This document shows positions 19,461 through 28,548 of a stretch of 64,000 nucleotides of DNA, one piece after another. The notes below the pieces were generated by a model that was given only the letters and a program-made list of their open reading frames with translations, was not told where the DNA came from and ran no database searches. The stretch spans positions 1 to 64,000 of the IMG/VR virus record IMGVR_UViG_3300025141_000062. One strand, 5' to 3'. Origin of the DNA: a virus. A program made the translations under genes and the position numbers. How positions within the stretch are numbered: the first letter of the stretch is position 1; each line of letters begins with the position of its first letter.

Positions 19461-22400
19461 ATGAGGATAATTCATATTGCTGATGTCCACTGGCGTGGAC
19501 TCTCCCGTCACGAAGAATATAGGAAATGCTTTTTAGAGTTTTTTAAAAAAGCAAAAACCCTAGATCCCGATGTAATATATGTTGGCGGAGATATTGTGCA
19601 CTCAAAGACTCAGGGTATATCACCTGAGCTAATTGATAGTCTCTGCTGGTGGTTTACAGAGATGTCTAAAATATGCCCTGTTCATATCATATTGGGAAAT
19701 CATGACGGCTTGATAAGCAACAAAGATCGCCAGGATGCTATTAGTCCAATAATATCAGCTCTGGATAACTCTGAATTACATCTATATAAGGAATCAGGTG
19801 TTTATCCTACGGGTGTACCAGGATTTAACTGGTGCGTCTTTTCATGCTTTGATGAAGAGCGGTGGGATGTAGTCACTCCTGTAGACGGAGATGTCAATAT
19901 TGCATTATACCATGGCGGAGTGTGGGGATCAAAGACAGATATTGACTGGGCCATAGAGGGAGAAATAGATGTTGAATTTTTCTCTAACTTTGAATTTGCG
20001 CTACTTGGTGATATCCATAGAGTTCAATTCCTTAATGATAAAAAGACTGTTGCATATTGCGGATCTTCGATTCAGCAAAATTACGGAGAAGATCCAGATA
20101 AGGGATTTTTATTTTGGGATATAAGAAGTGCAAATGATTTTGATGTTAAGTTTTATCCAATACCACATTTAAATCAATTTGTAACAATTGACTGGCAGGG
20201 TAGTGTAGAAAAGACCTTGTTAATGACAGAAAACTGCCAACAAGAATCTAGATTTAGAATAAGATCCAGCCAAAAAATACATCAATCAGATATCGCTCTA
20301 CTTTATACAAGAATAAAGGCAACGAAGTCTGCATCTGAGATAGTTTTCAAAATAGATCAGGCCCCAGATGCAGAGATAATTCAAGCACAGGGAGAGGTAT
20401 TTTCTAAAAAGAACCTTAGAGACTTTTCTGTTCATCAGAAGTTAATGACATCATATTATGAAATTACTGAAATTCCTGAACATACTTGGAAGAAAATGGA
20501 AGAAAAGATATCAAAATATATTTCTTCAATATCAAGAATGGATGAAGTTTCTAGAAATATAAGGTGGTCAATAAATAAGCTTTCTTTTGATAATACGTTT
20601 TCCTACGGCAAGGAAAATATTTTAGATTTCAATAAGCTTGGTGGGATAACTGGGATATTTGGAAAAAATAGGCAAGGAAAGTCTTCGATAATCGGATCTT
20701 TAATGTACAGCCTGTACAACACAACAGATAGAGGTGGGATAAAAAATCTTCACATTATCAATACTAGAAAGAAACACTGCAGAGCAATAGCAGAAATAAA
20801 TGTAAATGGGTTGTTATACAGGGTAGACAGAGGCACAGTAAAGCACCAGGCAAGAAAGGGACATGTATACGCAACTACAAGTCTCAATATATCAAAAATA
20901 GATAAAGAGGGAAATGTCATAGAGGATATGTCAGGTGAGCAAAGAAGAGATACAGAAAAGATTCTAAAAAAGCTCATAGGCACATCTGAAGACTTTCTCT
21001 TAACTTCGTTGTCTTCTCAAGGTGAGATGAATACATTTATTAAGGAGAAGGCAACTTCTAGAAAAAATATATTAAGTAAATTTCTTGACTTGCAAATATT
21101 TGATCAAATGTTCAATATGGCAAAAGAGGAGTCGTCAGGGATACGTGTAGAGGCAAAAAATCTTCCAAAAATAGACTGGGATTGTGAGATAGATAAAATA
21201 GTCTTAGCAATTGAAAAGAAAAGAGAGAGCTCATGTCAGTATGAGACAGATTTATTAAAGCTTAGATCAAAGCAGCAAGATCTCAAAATTGAGCTTGCAA
21301 CATCTCCAGATAGAGACCTTGTAACAATAGACGATGTCAATTATCAAAAGAAGCTTATTTTAGATTCCAATAAAAAAATTACCACACTAAATAAAAAATC
21401 CCTAGATCTATCTTGTGAGATAGAGCTATCAGAAGAAAAAATTAAAAAAATTAAACTTGTAAAGTCTCAATTTCCAGTAAGCGAAATTAAGCAAAAGATA
21501 AAAGACTTAAGGACAGCAAGAACAGAGCATCTGAAACTAGAGCATGAGACAGATAGGCAGAAAGCAATACTTTCAAATCAAGAAAAGTCAATAAAAAAGC
21601 TAGAAAACATACCATGTGGAGACTCATTTCCAAAGTGTAAATTTATAAAAGATTCTTATAAGAATAAGTCAAAAATAGATGAGCAGAGACAGCTAATTTC
21701 AATATTGTCAAGTCAGATAAAAGACTCTAAAAGATACATAAGACTTTTAGAAAAAGAAAGCTTAGAAGAAAATCTTAAAAAGCATGAAGCACTTATTAAA
21801 AAAGAATCAATACTTAGCGTTGATATTTCATCAAAGAAAATAACTCTCCACGAGACAGACTCTGAGATATCACAGCTAAGCAAAAAGATAGAATCTCTAA
21901 ATGATGATCTATCAGAAATGGAAATGAGAGTAGTTGATGATGATTCAGAGAACACTGCAATAAAAATAAAGAGAAAGCTATCAGATATTTCATATAAGAT
22001 AGCTGAAATTGATGCAAAAAGAATTTCTCTAGTTGAGCAAATTGGAAGTAGTGAAACTAGGTTGTCAAACCTAAAGTTAGAAAAAAAGAAGTCAAAAGAT
22101 ATATCTGACAAGCTACAAGTTTACGATCTTATTCTTCAAGCAGTTTCTAAAAATGGAATACCTAGACAGATAATGAGATCTCAATTACCCGTTATTAACT
22201 CTGAGATTTCAAATATTCTTCAAGGTATAATGGGGTTTACAGTAGAGCTGGAGGCAGACTCTGATTCCAACTCAATGGATATCTTTATTAACTACGGAGA
22301 TTCTCGTAGAATAATTGAACTAGCCTCTGGTATGGAAAAGATGATAGCGTCGCTTGCAATAAGGGTTGCATTAATCAATGTTTCTTCTCTTCCTAAGACA

Positions 22401-22598
22401 GACTTGTTTATAATTGATGAAGGCTTTGGAAATCTTGATGAAAATAATATTGCAGCATGCAATAGACTTCTTACGTCTATGAAAAAGTGGTTTAAAAATA
22501 TTTTAATAATTTCTCATGTAGAGGGTGTCAAAGATGTAGTTGATAACGTTCTCGATATATCCTCAGTAGAAAAGGATGCAAAAATTGTACACATATAA
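19461..22598 (+). CDS. Fused gp47-gp46 (SbcD-SbcC type) recombination nuclease
   Basis: One 1,045-residue chain holds both subunits normally separate in T4 and bacteria. Residues 1-330 are the Mre11/SbcD-type metallophosphoesterase: ADVHW with Asp8/His10, GGDIVH (42-47), GNHD (79-82), YHGGVW, and GDIHR. The Rad50/SbcC-type ATPase starts near residue 390 with Walker A GKNRQGKS (401-408). A long coiled coil spans about 560-890 with a hook-like C719-x6-C726 at its apex. The signature ELASGMEK and Walker B LFIIDEGFG (about 981-989) complete the ATPase. Gp46/47 resects DNA ends for recombination-dependent replication and repair. The next gene overlaps the last 23 bases. Function is firm by motifs; the fusion is unusual. 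Confidence 0.92.
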   Translation: MRIIHIADVHWRGLSRHEEYRKCFLEFFKKAKTLDPDVIYVGGDIVHSKTQGISPELIDSLCWWFTEMSKICPVHIILGNHDGLISNKDRQDAISPIISALDNSELHLYKESGVYPTGVPGFNWCVFSCFDEERWDVVTPVDGDVNIALYHGGVWGSKTDIDWAIEGEIDVEFFSNFEFALLGDIHRVQFLNDKKTVAYCGSSIQQNYGEDPDKGFLFWDIRSANDFDVKFYPIPHLNQFVTIDWQGSVEKTLLMTENCQQESRFRIRSSQKIHQSDIALLYTRIKATKSASEIVFKIDQAPDAEIIQAQGEVFSKKNLRDFSVHQKLMTSYYEITEIPEHTWKKMEEKISKYISSISRMDEVSRNIRWSINKLSFDNTFSYGKENILDFNKLGGITGIFGKNRQGKSSIIGSLMYSLYNTTDRGGIKNLHIINTRKKHCRAIAEINVNGLLYRVDRGTVKHQARKGHVYATTSLNISKIDKEGNVIEDMSGEQRRDTEKILKKLIGTSEDFLLTSLSSQGEMNTFIKEKATSRKNILSKFLDLQIFDQMFNMAKEESSGIRVEAKNLPKIDWDCEIDKIVLAIEKKRESSCQYETDLLKLRSKQQDLKIELATSPDRDLVTIDDVNYQKKLILDSNKKITTLNKKSLDLSCEIELSEEKIKKIKLVKSQFPVSEIKQKIKDLRTARTEHLKLEHETDRQKAILSNQEKSIKKLENIPCGDSFPKCKFIKDSYKNKSKIDEQRQLISILSSQIKDSKRYIRLLEKESLEENLKKHEALIKKESILSVDISSKKITLHETDSEISQLSKKIESLNDDLSEMEMRVVDDDSENTAIKIKRKLSDISYKIAEIDAKRISLVEQIGSSETRLSNLKLEKKKSKDISDKLQVYDLILQAVSKNGIPRQIMRSQLPVINSEISNILQGIMGFTVELEADSDSNSMDIFINYGDSRRIIELASGMEKMIASLAIRVALINVSSLPKTDLFIIDEGFGNLDENNIAACNRLLTSMKKWFKNILIISHVEGVKDVVDNVLDISSVEKDAKIVHI

Positions 22599-22884
22599 TG
22601 TAGTTGAGGGCTTAAGACACATAAGATGTAAGTCTGGACTTGTAGTCGTTTACCCAAAGGATCTATCAAAGCCAACACCACTATTTTGTCCAATATGTGA
22701 ATATATCATGAGAAGTAGATCTGACTCACAGTACTATGAAAAGTTTAATTGCTGCTATGAGTGCGGAATGAAGTGGGCTGAAATCGATCAAGAGTCTTGG
22801 AGCCAGGGAAATAGACCTTCAAAAAAAGAAGTTAGTGATGAAATTAAAAAGAGAAAATCTATTCCTATCTCTTTCTACTTTTGA
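22576..22884 (+). CDS. Small zinc-ribbon protein, 102 aa
   Basis: The ATG lies within the last 23 bases of the SbcCD-like gene in another frame, preceded by AAAGG. Two Cys pairs, FCPIC (Cys38, Cys41) and CCYECG (Cys60, Cys63), make a zinc ribbon of about 30 residues. The remainder is basic, with a charged C-terminal helix (RPSKKEVSDEIKKRKS). Zinc ribbons of this size in phages may bind nucleic acid or a partner protein. The overlap suggests translational coupling to the recombination nuclease, and the terminase gene cluster follows. No specific function can be assigned. Confidence 0.7.
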   Translation: MQKLYTYNVVEGLRHIRCKSGLVVVYPKDLSKPTPLFCPICEYIMRSRSDSQYYEKFNCCYECGMKWAEIDQESWSQGNRPSKKEVSDEIKKRKSIPISFYF

Positions 22885-22911
22885 GAGATACATATTGAAG
22901 AGGTATAAAAA

Positions 22912-23292
22912 ATGCTTAATTTTCATGAAATTAATGTTCTAGGTGGAATATGTGATTCGACTATTGGAAGAAGCTCAACTGTAAAATCTCCAACAGTATC
23001 CATTAAAACAAGCTTACAGGGTGATATGTTTTCAGTAACATACACTACTGTTGTAAATCTTGCATCTGTATATGAAATGAGAGCGCTTGCCAAGCGCTAT
23101 GAAGAAGAGTCAATCGGTGTAATTAAAGAATATATCAAGCATGTTAAAAAGGACTTTAAGTCAGAGGCTGGTAGGTCACTAAAAATTAAAGAAGAGTTTT
23201 CAAATGATAGTTTTGATGTAATCACAACTTCTCCATTTTCACCAAGAAGAACTGCGTACTATAAAAGAACATCATCATTTAGAGTTGGCTAA
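22912..23292 (+). CDS. Conserved hypothetical protein upstream of terminase
   Basis: Preceded by GAAGAGG. The 126-residue product has a beta-like N-terminal half (INVLGGICDSTIG and FSVTYTTVVNLAS), then a helix rich in charged residues (about residues 58-85, MRALAKRYEEESIGVIKEY), then a basic C-terminus. Its stop overlaps the ATG of the large terminase gene by one base. In T4 the small terminase (gp16) precedes gp17, so a packaging role is possible. However, the sequence lacks the obvious all-helical coiled-coil pattern of small terminases. I therefore leave function open. Confidence 0.65.
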   Translation: MLNFHEINVLGGICDSTIGRSSTVKSPTVSIKTSLQGDMFSVTYTTVVNLASVYEMRALAKRYEEESIGVIKEYIKHVKKDFKSEAGRSLKIKEEFSNDSFDVITTSPFSPRRTAYYKRTSSFRVG

Positions 23293-24920
23293 TGTCAACA
23301 ACAAACAAGTCAAGGCAAGTTAAGGAGATAATTAAGTGTGGAAAAGATCCCATTTACTTCTTTAACAAGTATACAAAAATACAACATCCAGTAAGGGGTC
23401 TTATTCCGTTTGACACGTATGCCTTTCAGGATGATTGCATTGATACGTTTATAGAAAATAGATTTTCAATCATCGTCAAGTCAAGGCAGCTAGGTCTATC
23501 TACACTGACAGCAGCATATGCAACCTGGCTTGCAATATTCCAGAAAGATAAAAACATTCTAATTATCGCAACAAAGCTTAGTGTTGCACAAAACTTTATT
23601 AAAAAAGTTAAGACAATAATTAGAAATCTTCCAAAATGGCTCGTACTTCCACAGATAGTGTCAAACAATAAGCAGTTATTGGAATTTAGCCACGGATCGT
23701 CAATTAAGGCAATCCCGACATCAGATGATGCAGGAAGGTCTGAGGCACTGTCATTACTGATTATTGACGAGGCAGCATTTGTAAGAAACTTTGATGAATT
23801 GTGGATGGGACTTTACCCTACAATCTCAACAGGAGGAAGGGTCGTCATTCTATCTACACCAAACGGTGTAGGAGGACAGTACCATGAGCTATATACACAT
23901 GCAGAGTCTGGACTAAATGAGTTTAAGGCAATTAGACTCCCGTGGGATGTACATCCAGAAAGAGATCAAGAATGGTTTGAAAGAGAGACTAAGAACTTCT
24001 CAGTAAGAAAGGTTGCACAAGAGTATCTTTGTGACTTTGCATCTTCTGGTGAGACTTTTTTAACAGATCAAGATTTAAAATTTCTCCACTCTCAGATAAG
24101 AAGCCCAATAGACAGGGGAGGAAGAGACATGAATGTCTGGATATGGAAGTACCCACTTTCAGACAGGAGATATATTCTATCAGCAGACGTCTCAAGAGGC
24201 GATTCTAAAGACTACTCTACGTTCCATATAATAGATGTAGATGGGTGTGAAGTTGTTGCTGAGTATAAGGGAAAGATTCCCCCAGATGACTTTGCTGTGC
24301 TTATTAATGAATTTGGTCTAAAATATAATAAGGCAATTGTCTGTCCGGAAAACAATAGCTATGGATTTGCGACAATAATAAAGCTAAAGGATTTAAACTA
24401 TCCCACTCTCTACTATAGAAGACGAAAAGCAGTGATTATTGGAGACTATATACCCCCTGGTGATACACAAGTTGCAGGATTTACAACAAGTGGAAAGACA
24501 AGGGGAATGATACTTACAAAGCTTGAAGAGGTCATTAGAAATAAGCAGATCGGAATATATTCATCAAGATTTTATGAAGAGATGAAGACATTTATATGGA
24601 AAGGCGGAAAAGCGCAAGCTATGAGAGGAAACTATAATGACGACCTAGTTATAAGTCTTGCAATAGGTTGCTGGCTATATGATTCATCTTCTGATCATAG
24701 TAGAAACTCTGCTGCACTTAATAAAGCTATGCTTGAAGCCATGAGTGTTAAGACAAATACAATGGACATGCCAAGAGATATTCCTTCTGCAATTTCTGAC
24801 AATAGGCCTTATAATCCGATTAGAACAGATTCTAGCGACAATAAAAGAAATTCAAAATGGCAAGATAAGTGGGGTCAAAAATGCTCAATTTCACCTGAAT
24901 TTGAGTGGGTGTATAAATAA
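23292..24920 (+). CDS. gp17: Large terminase subunit (packaging ATPase-nuclease)
   Basis: The 542-residue protein has both terminase domains. The ATPase part shows the variant Walker A KSRQLGLST (63-71), Walker B LLIIDEAAF with Asp159/Glu160, and the coupling segment ILSTPNGVGG. The RNase-H-like nuclease part shows SADVSRG with Asp299, CPENNS with Glu353, and NDDLVIS with Asp450/Asp451. Length and order match T4 gp17 (610 residues) and related motors that pump DNA into the prohead through the portal and cut it at the end. It overlaps the preceding gene by one base and the portal gene follows. The stop codon lies inside a TATAAATA late-promoter-like sequence. Assignment is firm. Confidence 0.95.
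   Translation: MSTTNKSRQVKEIIKCGKDPIYFFNKYTKIQHPVRGLIPFDTYAFQDDCIDTFIENRFSIIVKSRQLGLSTLTAAYATWLAIFQKDKNILIIATKLSVAQNFIKKVKTIIRNLPKWLVLPQIVSNNKQLLEFSHGSSIKAIPTSDDAGRSEALSLLIIDEAAFVRNFDELWMGLYPTISTGGRVVILSTPNGVGGQYHELYTHAESGLNEFKAIRLPWDVHPERDQEWFERETKNFSVRKVAQEYLCDFASSGETFLTDQDLKFLHSQIRSPIDRGGRDMNVWIWKYPLSDRRYILSADVSRGDSKDYSTFHIIDVDGCEVVAEYKGKIPPDDFAVLINEFGLKYNKAIVCPENNSYGFATIIKLKDLNYPTLYYRRRKAVIIGDYIPPGDTQVAGFTTSGKTRGMILTKLEEVIRNKQIGIYSSRFYEEMKTFIWKGGKAQAMRGNYNDDLVISLAIGCWLYDSSSDHSRNSAALNKAMLEAMSVKTNTMDMPRDIPSAISDNRPYNPIRTDSSDNKRNSKWQDKWGQKCSISPEFEWVYK
24912..24919 (+). promoter_or_regulatory. Candidate T4-type late promoter TATAAATA
   Basis: An exact match to the T4 late promoter -10 box TATAAATA, overlapping the terminase stop codon. 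It lies 48 bases before the portal ATG, leaving about 35-40 bases of leader with a GGAGA ribosome binding site. Its place before the first head gene is biologically sensible. The same octamer occurs inside other genes, so chance is possible. Confidence 0.4.
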
Positions 24921-24966
24921 TTTATGTAGATCCAACAATGCTGTATATTGAATCTGGAGAGTAGCT

Positions 24967-27087
24967 ATGGCAAAAAAGGGAGAAGAAAGCCTGTTTAGGA
25001 GGCTTACCCAGCTGTTTAGAAGCGGCCCTGTTATTAAGCGAAAGATAAAAGCTTATTCAAACAACAGACCTTCGTCAGCTTTTGATATTTTTAGAAAAAA
25101 TCAAAGTCACGTCTATAATACTGCCATGAGCGCGTATGGCACATATGATAGAATGGCAAGATATTCAGACTTTAGTGAGATGGAATACACACCTGAAATA
25201 TCTTCTGCTTTGGATGTGTACTCTGAAGAGACAGCTGCTTCAGATGAAAACTCTCAGATACTTCATGTTCATTCTGAGAATCCAAAAATCATGAAGCTTT
25301 TAGAAGAGCTATTTTTTGATACAATAAATATTGAATTTAATCTAACATCATGGGTTAGAAATCTTTGTAAATACGGAGATTTTTTCTTATTTAATGATGT
25401 CTCACCAGACCACGGTATTATTAATGTATTGCCAATACCTGTAAATGAAATCGAGAGAGAAGAGGGATTTGACCCAGAAGACCCACTTGCAGTAAGATTT
25501 AGGTGGGTCACACAGGGAAATCAAGTTCTTGAAAATTGGCAAGTTTCTCATTTTAGATTGCTGGGAAATGATGCATTCTTGCCGTACGGCTCATCAGTCC
25601 TAGAGTCTGCAAGAAGAATTTGGAGGCAGTTAATTCTTGTTGAAGATGCCATGCTGGTCTACAGGGTGGTTAGATCTCCAGAAAGAAGAGTGTTTAAAAT
25701 TGATGTCGGAAACGTTCCGCCCGAAGACATTCCAAACTATATGGAACAAGTCCAGACAACACTTAAGAGAAGCCAGGTTGTAGATAAGACTACTGGAAGA
25801 GTAGACCTTAGGTATAACCCAATGTCAGTCGACGAAGACTACTATCTGCCCGTTAGGGGGTCAGAGTCAGGAACATCTATTGAGACACTTGCCGGTGGGT
25901 CAAATGCAACTGCAATTGAAGATGTTGAGTATATACAAAAGAAGCTATTTGCAGCGCTAAAGATACCAAAGGCATATCTTGGATATGATGAAGGGCTAGG
26001 GGCAAAAGCAACCCTTGCTCAAGAAGATATTAGATTCTCTAGGGCTATTAATAAGATACAGAGGACTATAATATCCGAGCTCAATAAGATTGCAATTATT
26101 CACCTTTATTCATATGGGTTTGAAGGTGAGGATCTTCTTGATTTTAATCTTATGCTTTCAAATCCATCTACAGTTGCACAGCAGCAAAAACTTGAATTAT
26201 TTAGAACGAGATTTGAAATAGCTGGAAGCCCGCCAGAGGGTCTTGTCGATAGAGACTTTTTAAGAAAAAATATATTAAATCTAACAGATAAGCAAATAGC
26301 TGAAATTGAGCAAGGTAAGGTTGAAGATAAGCTTGTTGATCTTGAGGTAGAGGCAACTAAGCTTCCCACCCCAGTATCACAAGAAGGTGGTGAGGGCGAT
26401 GATGCGCCGCCAGATGACTTCGGCGGAGGAGACGAATCACCTCCCGCAGACCTGGCTTCAGACGATAGAAATACAAATTCACTACCAGTCTTAATAGGTG
26501 ACGGTGGAAAGGATGATATTGATATCTCTGAGGCAGATGACGACGATATTGTAAGATTTAGAATAGATGATGAAAATGCACCTATACTTGCACAGCACAA
26601 GATAAGCATTCATTCAAATATACTATCAGAAGATGGAGATGTTGACAAAGATGACTCTAGTGATGATAAAGATTCTAACCAGAATGAAGAAATGTCCCAG
26701 GCTGATAGGGCAAAAAAGAACAGGTCAAGAAGGAGAAAGAATACGCTTACTACAATCGGAGGACGAGGATTATTTCCAGATATCAATGCAATGGTTTCTA
26801 CGGATAGGAAAAATCCAGATGATTCAATAGAGCACCCATTCGGCAGGCTTGATTTTTTTAAAGATGAAACAAGGTCATTAATAAATCCACTTAAAGAATC
26901 CGAAGATGATACAGATGTTGATCTAGACCTATCATTTTATGAGAATTTCTTTAGTAGAAGCACAACAAAACAGGCAAAGATGACATCAGACCTTAGATCT
27001 ACATTAAAATCTCTTGAGAAAAGAATAAGTATTGATAAAAGGGAGATCTTAACAGAGTCCGATACCGAGGATGAAGAAGTAATTTAA
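24967..27087 (+). CDS. gp20: Portal vertex protein
   Basis: The 706-residue product follows the terminase gene and has the T4 gp20 pattern: an N-terminal basic segment (KRKIKAYSNNRPSS), the clip and stem region with WVRNLCKYGDFFLFND, and PYGSSVLESARRIWRQL. The conserved portal segment YIQKKLFAALKIPKAYLG, followed by GLGAKATLAQEDIRFSR, lies at about residues 318-360. The portal dodecamer forms the DNA channel at one head vertex and docks the terminase and neck. Residues from about 465 to the end form an acidic, Asp/Gly/Pro-rich low-complexity extension, making this longer than T4 gp20 (524 residues). The next gene starts two bases after its stop. Identification is confident; the extension's role is unknown. 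Confidence 0.93.
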   Translation: MAKKGEESLFRRLTQLFRSGPVIKRKIKAYSNNRPSSAFDIFRKNQSHVYNTAMSAYGTYDRMARYSDFSEMEYTPEISSALDVYSEETAASDENSQILHVHSENPKIMKLLEELFFDTINIEFNLTSWVRNLCKYGDFFLFNDVSPDHGIINVLPIPVNEIEREEGFDPEDPLAVRFRWVTQGNQVLENWQVSHFRLLGNDAFLPYGSSVLESARRIWRQLILVEDAMLVYRVVRSPERRVFKIDVGNVPPEDIPNYMEQVQTTLKRSQVVDKTTGRVDLRYNPMSVDEDYYLPVRGSESGTSIETLAGGSNATAIEDVEYIQKKLFAALKIPKAYLGYDEGLGAKATLAQEDIRFSRAINKIQRTIISELNKIAIIHLYSYGFEGEDLLDFNLMLSNPSTVAQQQKLELFRTRFEIAGSPPEGLVDRDFLRKNILNLTDKQIAEIEQGKVEDKLVDLEVEATKLPTPVSQEGGEGDDAPPDDFGGGDESPPADLASDDRNTNSLPVLIGDGGKDDIDISEADDDDIVRFRIDDENAPILAQHKISIHSNILSEDGDVDKDDSSDDKDSNQNEEMSQADRAKKNRSRRRKNTLTTIGGRGLFPDINAMVSTDRKNPDDSIEHPFGRLDFFKDETRSLINPLKESEDDTDVDLDLSFYENFFSRSTTKQAKMTSDLRSTLKSLEKRISIDKREILTESDTEDEEVI

Positions 27088-27088
27088 A

Positions 27089-27937
27089 ATGAAAAGCTCA
27101 CATAATAAAAAAAGAAATGTAGGAATAGTCTATGAGCTTCTTCTTAGGCATGTATCGTCTATGTTGATTGAAGAAAGTAGGAAAAATGCTCAAAAAGCGC
27201 TGGATATTATTGAAAAATATTTTAATGAAAATACAGAACTATATAAAGAGTTTAGGCTTTTTAATGCGCTAGCCAAGTCAACTGTTAGTGATACTCCAAT
27301 AGCAGCTGCAGTCCTAACTGAAGCAAAATCAGCAGCAAGACGGTGCAATGTTAAATCTCTGAATAGAGAGAAGTCAATGCTGATTAAAGAAATAAATTAT
27401 AAAATAAATGACTCACAGTTCTACTATAGAAGAATACCTGAATATACAGTCTATGCAACTATTCAGTCTCTTTTAAATGAGTGGAGAAAGAATGATTTAT
27501 CTGATCTATCAAAAATTGTCGACTATGAATCAAAAATAGTCAGATGGCTACTGGAAGAGAAGGTGAATGAAAATATAGAGGATCAAGTTGATCCAAATAT
27601 TGATAAGCTTGTTGTTAAAATTTTAACAGAAAAATTTAATAAAAAATATGATAAGACATTAAATACAGAGCAGAAAGACATTATTAGATCTTACGTTTTT
27701 TCAATGTCGTATGATGAAGGTAGATCAATATATAAAAAGCTCAATGAAATAAAAGATAGAACGGTTTATGAGCTTGACAAATTTAGGAAAGAGACAGACA
27801 GCCAAGTCATTCTTGAAAAAATAGGTGAAGTCAAACAGAGAATATCAAATATAGATTTAGGTAAAATAGACGACCAATCTATATCTAGATTTCTCTTAGT
27901 ATCAAGGCTTAAAGATGAACTTCTGGAGGAGAGATGA
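27089..27937 (+). CDS. Putative prohead-associated helical protein
   Basis: The 282-residue product is almost entirely charged helix, with no Cys cluster or catalytic motif. It sits between portal and prohead protease genes, where T4 carries the prohead core genes 67 and 68. It is longer than those proteins and I see no clear sequence match, so equivalence rests on position. Repeated Lys/Glu-rich helices (EKYFNENTELYKEFRLFN, KIVDYESKIVRWLLEEKVN) suit a core or assembly factor. The stop overlaps the protease start by four bases (ATGA), implying translational coupling and matched amounts. Confidence 0.65.
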   Translation: MKSSHNKKRNVGIVYELLLRHVSSMLIEESRKNAQKALDIIEKYFNENTELYKEFRLFNALAKSTVSDTPIAAAVLTEAKSAARRCNVKSLNREKSMLIKEINYKINDSQFYYRRIPEYTVYATIQSLLNEWRKNDLSDLSKIVDYESKIVRWLLEEKVNENIEDQVDPNIDKLVVKILTEKFNKKYDKTLNTEQKDIIRSYVFSMSYDEGRSIYKKLNEIKDRTVYELDKFRKETDSQVILEKIGEVKQRISNIDLGKIDDQSISRFLLVSRLKDELLEER

Positions 27938-28548
27938 GCGATAAACTTCAATTGCTTACAGAGTGGATGCCACTTACGTATGATCCAAAAACTATTAATG
28001 AATCCTTAGAGAAAAATGGAGGAAAGTTTCTTTTAAAGGGCGTCTTGCAAAAGTCAGACACTCTAAATCAAAATGGTAGAATTTATCCTCATGCAATTCT
28101 TGAAAGAGAAATTAGGAATTATCAAAAATTTATTAGAGAAAATAGGGCGCTAGGTGAATGTGACCATCCAGATTCCTCAGTTGTAGAGCTTAAAAATGCA
28201 TCTCACATTGTAAGAGAGGCACACATGGATGGAGACGTTTGTGTGGGGACAGTTGAGCTTCTCGACACACCTAGTGGAAAGATACTTCAAAGCCTAGTTC
28301 AATCAGGTGTAACTTTGGGAATATCTTCAAGAGGTGTTGGGACTACAAAATCTCAAGGAGAGACGCAAATAGTCCAAGAAGACTTTCAGCTAATTTGTTT
28401 CGATATGGTTTCTGAACCATCCACACCAGGTGCATTTATGCTTAGTGAAGGAAAAAATGTATCAAAAAAGGATCTAGATAACTTTTTTACTAAGAGTGAT
28501 AAGGTTGATAGAATATTTAACGAAATACTATCATGGGGAGATGAGTAA
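27934..28548 (+). CDS. gp21: Prohead core protease
   Basis: The 204-residue product has the T4 gp21-type fold signatures: LNQNGRIYPHAILEREI near residue 45, GECDHPD near residue 73 with the catalytic His, and LGISSRGVG near residue 127 with the nucleophilic Ser. FDMVSEPSTPGAF then closes the protease core. Gp21 activates inside the prohead, removes the scaffold, and trims the capsid protein at sites of the form (Leu/Ile)-x-Glu|Ala/Gly. A matching site lies in the capsid protein here (LRE|A at 61/62). Length is close to T4 gp21 (212). It starts within the preceding stop (ATGA) and its own stop overlaps the next ATG. Assignment is confident. Confidence 0.92.
   Translation: MSDKLQLLTEWMPLTYDPKTINESLEKNGGKFLLKGVLQKSDTLNQNGRIYPHAILEREIRNYQKFIRENRALGECDHPDSSVVELKNASHIVREAHMDGDVCVGTVELLDTPSGKILQSLVQSGVTLGISSRGVGTTKSQGETQIVQEDFQLICFDMVSEPSTPGAFMLSEGKNVSKKDLDNFFTKSDKVDRIFNEILSWGDE

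Noticed and set aside
22912-23292. Small terminase subunit (gp16)
   Set aside because: Position fits, but the protein is half beta-like and lacks a clear helix-turn-helix and coiled-coil arrangement. Left as hypothetical.
23292-24920. Defective terminase because the usual GKT of Walker A is missing
   Set aside because: Variants of the form K-S-R-Q-x-G-x-S with the Lys earlier are normal in terminases. All other catalytic residues are present.
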